NCBI GenBank assembly: GCA_037833965.1
Contig: AP031357.1
Location: 6,778,001-6,842,000, forward strand
Source of the DNA: Marchantia polymorpha subsp. ruderalis
Taxonomy: Eukaryota; Streptophyta; Marchantiopsida; Marchantiales; Marchantiaceae
DNA: 64,000 bases
Direction: 5' to 3'
Part shown: in pieces, positions 62,367-64,000 of the stretch
How positions within the stretch are numbered: the stretch's first letter is position 1
How the letters are laid out: the number at the start of each line of letters is the position of its first letter
The notes under the pieces: model-generated
Databases searched by the model: none
Told to the model about the DNA's origin: nothing
What the model saw: only the letters and a program-made list of their open reading frames with translations
Position numbers and translations under genes: made by a program

Positions 62367-62500
62367 CCCACTCCGCGTAAATCCCCCGCGGTCCTCAACA
62401 GGACCACTAGACTGCTCCGTGATGGCGAGACTTCAACTGGCACCACTGCCAGATCTCCACCCAATAACCCAATCCGCCTCTGATGTCGTGCTGCACTGAG

Positions 62501-63127
62501 CTACTCTAGCCCTACTAGCTAAGGTGTATGGGCAACCTAACCTGTCACCACAGCAAGAAGACTCTCACGGTCTACTGGTCATCACTCCAGTCTCACCGTG
62601 AGAGAAACATAGATAGACCGGCCGGTGATCAAGTCCAGCCCCCTATCGCCACCACACAGGAGTAAAACTACTCCGGAAATCAGCGTCACCCCTACACGGG
62701 CGCGCACCAGGAAGCAAGACTGGAGAGGATCCAAACACAAGCAACCAGCTAGCAACGACTCTCCAGTCTAAAGGAAACACAGCACAAAACAAGACAACAC
62801 ACACGGGACATCGCATCGCTTCGCGATCCCGATTTGATCTCCATCGCCCTCCATTTACGTGGGCCTCCAGTGCCTATGATGCCCTCTTCCACCAAATTGC
62901 AAACAAAAATTGTTTGAAAACTTCTTTTTTTTCTTTTTTTTTTTCTCCTTCACACAGGGGTCACACTGCCCCTCAACAAACACACTACACACTGAAAGCT
63001 TAATATATTGACTACGTCATATATATATTTACAATGCTTTCAAAACATCACGTCACAGGTAGTGAAACCGGGTGCAAACTCCCGATCCCTTCAGGAACTC
63101 CTATCTAAACGCTACAAGTATTTGCTA
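62501..63127. other. Region upstream of the outer element's gag
   Basis: Probably the 5' leader of the outer element, with a poly-T/C tract near 62922-62950. From about 63000 it becomes AT-rich. I looked for a second copy of the candidate LTR and for a Met-tRNA primer site and saw neither. Confidence 0.4.
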
Positions 63128-63487
63128 TCAATCCTTTGGAAGACTATCAAGAAATTTTTCTAGTACAAGAATTTTTTCTGAAAGACAATCTTGAATATAC
63201 TGAACATCTCTCAAATGGTCAGCAATATCCTGTGGAAGGTCTAGTAACTCATCCTCATATACCCTATACTCTAGGCCGGATTCCTCTAGAAGTTTCTCTA
63301 CGGCTAGTGCCTCGTCCCAATCTAACCCGGAATCTTTTTCTTCTGCCACAACAGTGTTTACCGGATTCTCTTCTATTTGAGGCTGCACCGTCACCTCTTG
63401 CTCCTGATCACGTTCCTCGCTACTGACGACTTCCACTGTCTGGATTTCTTGTATATCACTGTCATCCGCTTTTTCTCCAAGCGGCAT
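63128..63487 (-). CDS. Hypothetical acidic protein
   Basis: 119 codons from an ATG at 63487, in a purine-rich context. The product is strongly acidic (many Glu/Asp). Its C-terminal half could form helices (WDEALAVEKLLEESG; LSEKILVLEKFLDSLPKD). No family recognised. It could be a small gene, an exon of a gene running out of the window, or part of an undefined transposon next to the outer Gypsy element. Confidence 0.35.
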   Translation of the reverse strand: MPLGEKADDSDIQEIQTVEVVSSEERDQEQEVTVQPQIEENPVNTVVAEEKDSGLDWDEALAVEKLLEESGLEYRVYEDELLDLPQDIADHLRDVQYIQDCLSEKILVLEKFLDSLPKD

Positions 63488-64000
63488 TTTCCCTTTATAG
63501 TTAACACTTCACTGTGTACAAGGATATTTGTTTTTACATAGAATCTGTAAACTAAATCTGAAGGGAAAACTGAAAATTGTTTAACTATAAAACTATTAAA
63601 AGGTTTTAATAGCTTTAAAGAACTTGGCATAAACAAATTCACTTGAACTAGTGAATTTGAAATTTTCTACAGCAAACTTAGCACTGCTGTATTTTATCAC
63701 AAATCTGATTGTAATCAAAAGACCTGCATAGGCCAACTTCACCTAGCAGATCTCCAAAAAACAGAGGCTACAGCTATTGGACTATTTCAGTATGGTATTA
63801 TGCCAACTAAGTCACACATAATCCTCTTTGGCTCAAGTATAGCACACTATGTAATTAAGTTCGTGTGGATATAGGTGGCTGAACATCCAAGTAGATATTC
63901 GAAAGCAATGTCACTAAACATTCTTTTACCATGAAATGTTTTAGGAAAGGGAGAGAGTTATGGCAACCAACTTCAAGCTAACCAGGGTAAGTTACCTCCA
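63488..64000. other. AT-rich DNA at the window edge, nothing recognised
   Basis: No coding frame of note, no LTR and no RNA gene seen. Confidence 0.4.

Larger units (their letters stand above)
49012..62500 (-). mobile_element. Outer Ty3/Gypsy retrotransposon carrying a DNA methyltransferase and a PHD finger (split by the inner element)
   Basis: Minus-strand order is gag, protease, cytosine-5 DNA methyltransferase, reverse transcriptase, RNase H, integrase, PHD finger. The body lies at 55165-62500. Its 3' end continues left of the inner chromovirus at 49012-49097, joined through the GTGCG duplication. RT-before-integrase order and the YIDD motif place it in Ty3/Gypsy. From protease to PHD all segments share one frame, broken by stops at 59900-59902 (TAA), 59426-59428, 58367-58369 and 57053-57055 (all TAG). 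The frame shifts by -1 within gag and again at gag/protease. I found no 5' LTR or primer site, so that end is lost, diverged or further upstream. A candidate polypurine tract and 3' LTR start lie at 49012-49023. This copy is not functional. Confidence 0.85.

Noticed and set aside
62840..62880. Possible primer binding site TGGAGGCCCACG for the outer element
   Set aside because: It does not match any tRNA 3' end I know well, and the sequence next to it is not repeated near the candidate 3' LTR.

Overview
The window looks like nuclear DNA of a land plant or close streptophyte relative. It has GT-AG introns, plant-type single-copy genes, a Ty3/Gypsy chromovirus primed by initiator Met tRNA, and plant-type low-complexity DNA. 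The two-pore channel has both plant-like and non-seed-plant-like features, and the second retrotransposon is of a type I associate with non-seed plants and charophytes. My best guess is a bryophyte or other non-seed plant; the species is not identified. All gene calls come from reading frames, splice sites and remembered family motifs; no database search was run. Host genes: (1) NTAQ1, N-terminal glutamine amidohydrolase, + strand, six exons, 3291-5204. (2) A two-pore cation channel (TPC), - strand, thirteen exons reconstructed with consistent phases, 12586 to 7568. (3) An intronless F-box/kelch protein, - strand, 28990-30948. (4) A small DnaJ-type zinc-finger protein, + strand, 39443-39760. 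(5) A SANT/Myb-domain nuclear protein, - strand, two exons, 47108 to 44548. Between them lie long stretches of intergenic DNA (about 12.6-29 kb, 31-39.4 kb and 39.8-44.5 kb) with microsatellites, tandem repeats and decayed transposon relics, in which I could not support further genes. The right quarter (about 49-62.5 kb) is a nest of two Ty3/Gypsy retrotransposons, both on the - strand. The inner one (49098-55159) is a complete, apparently recent chromovirus. Its 420-bp LTRs look identical, it has a 5-bp target duplication GTGCG, a PBS for initiator Met tRNA, a polypurine tract, intact gag and an intact pol ending in a chromodomain. A textbook -1 frameshift signal (GGGAAAC, 7-nt spacer, 8-bp hairpin) joins gag to pol. 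The outer, older element (about 55165-62500, plus a severed tail just left of 49097) encodes gag, protease, a DNMT3/DRM-like cytosine-5 DNA methyltransferase, reverse transcriptase/RNase H, and integrase with a C-terminal PHD finger. The segments from protease to PHD finger share one reading frame broken by four stop codons. The integrase has lost its first catalytic Asp, so this copy is dead, but the layout is clear. The outer element is the most interesting object here: a retrotransposon that carried its own DNA-methylation enzyme inside pol and a histone-reader domain on its integrase.
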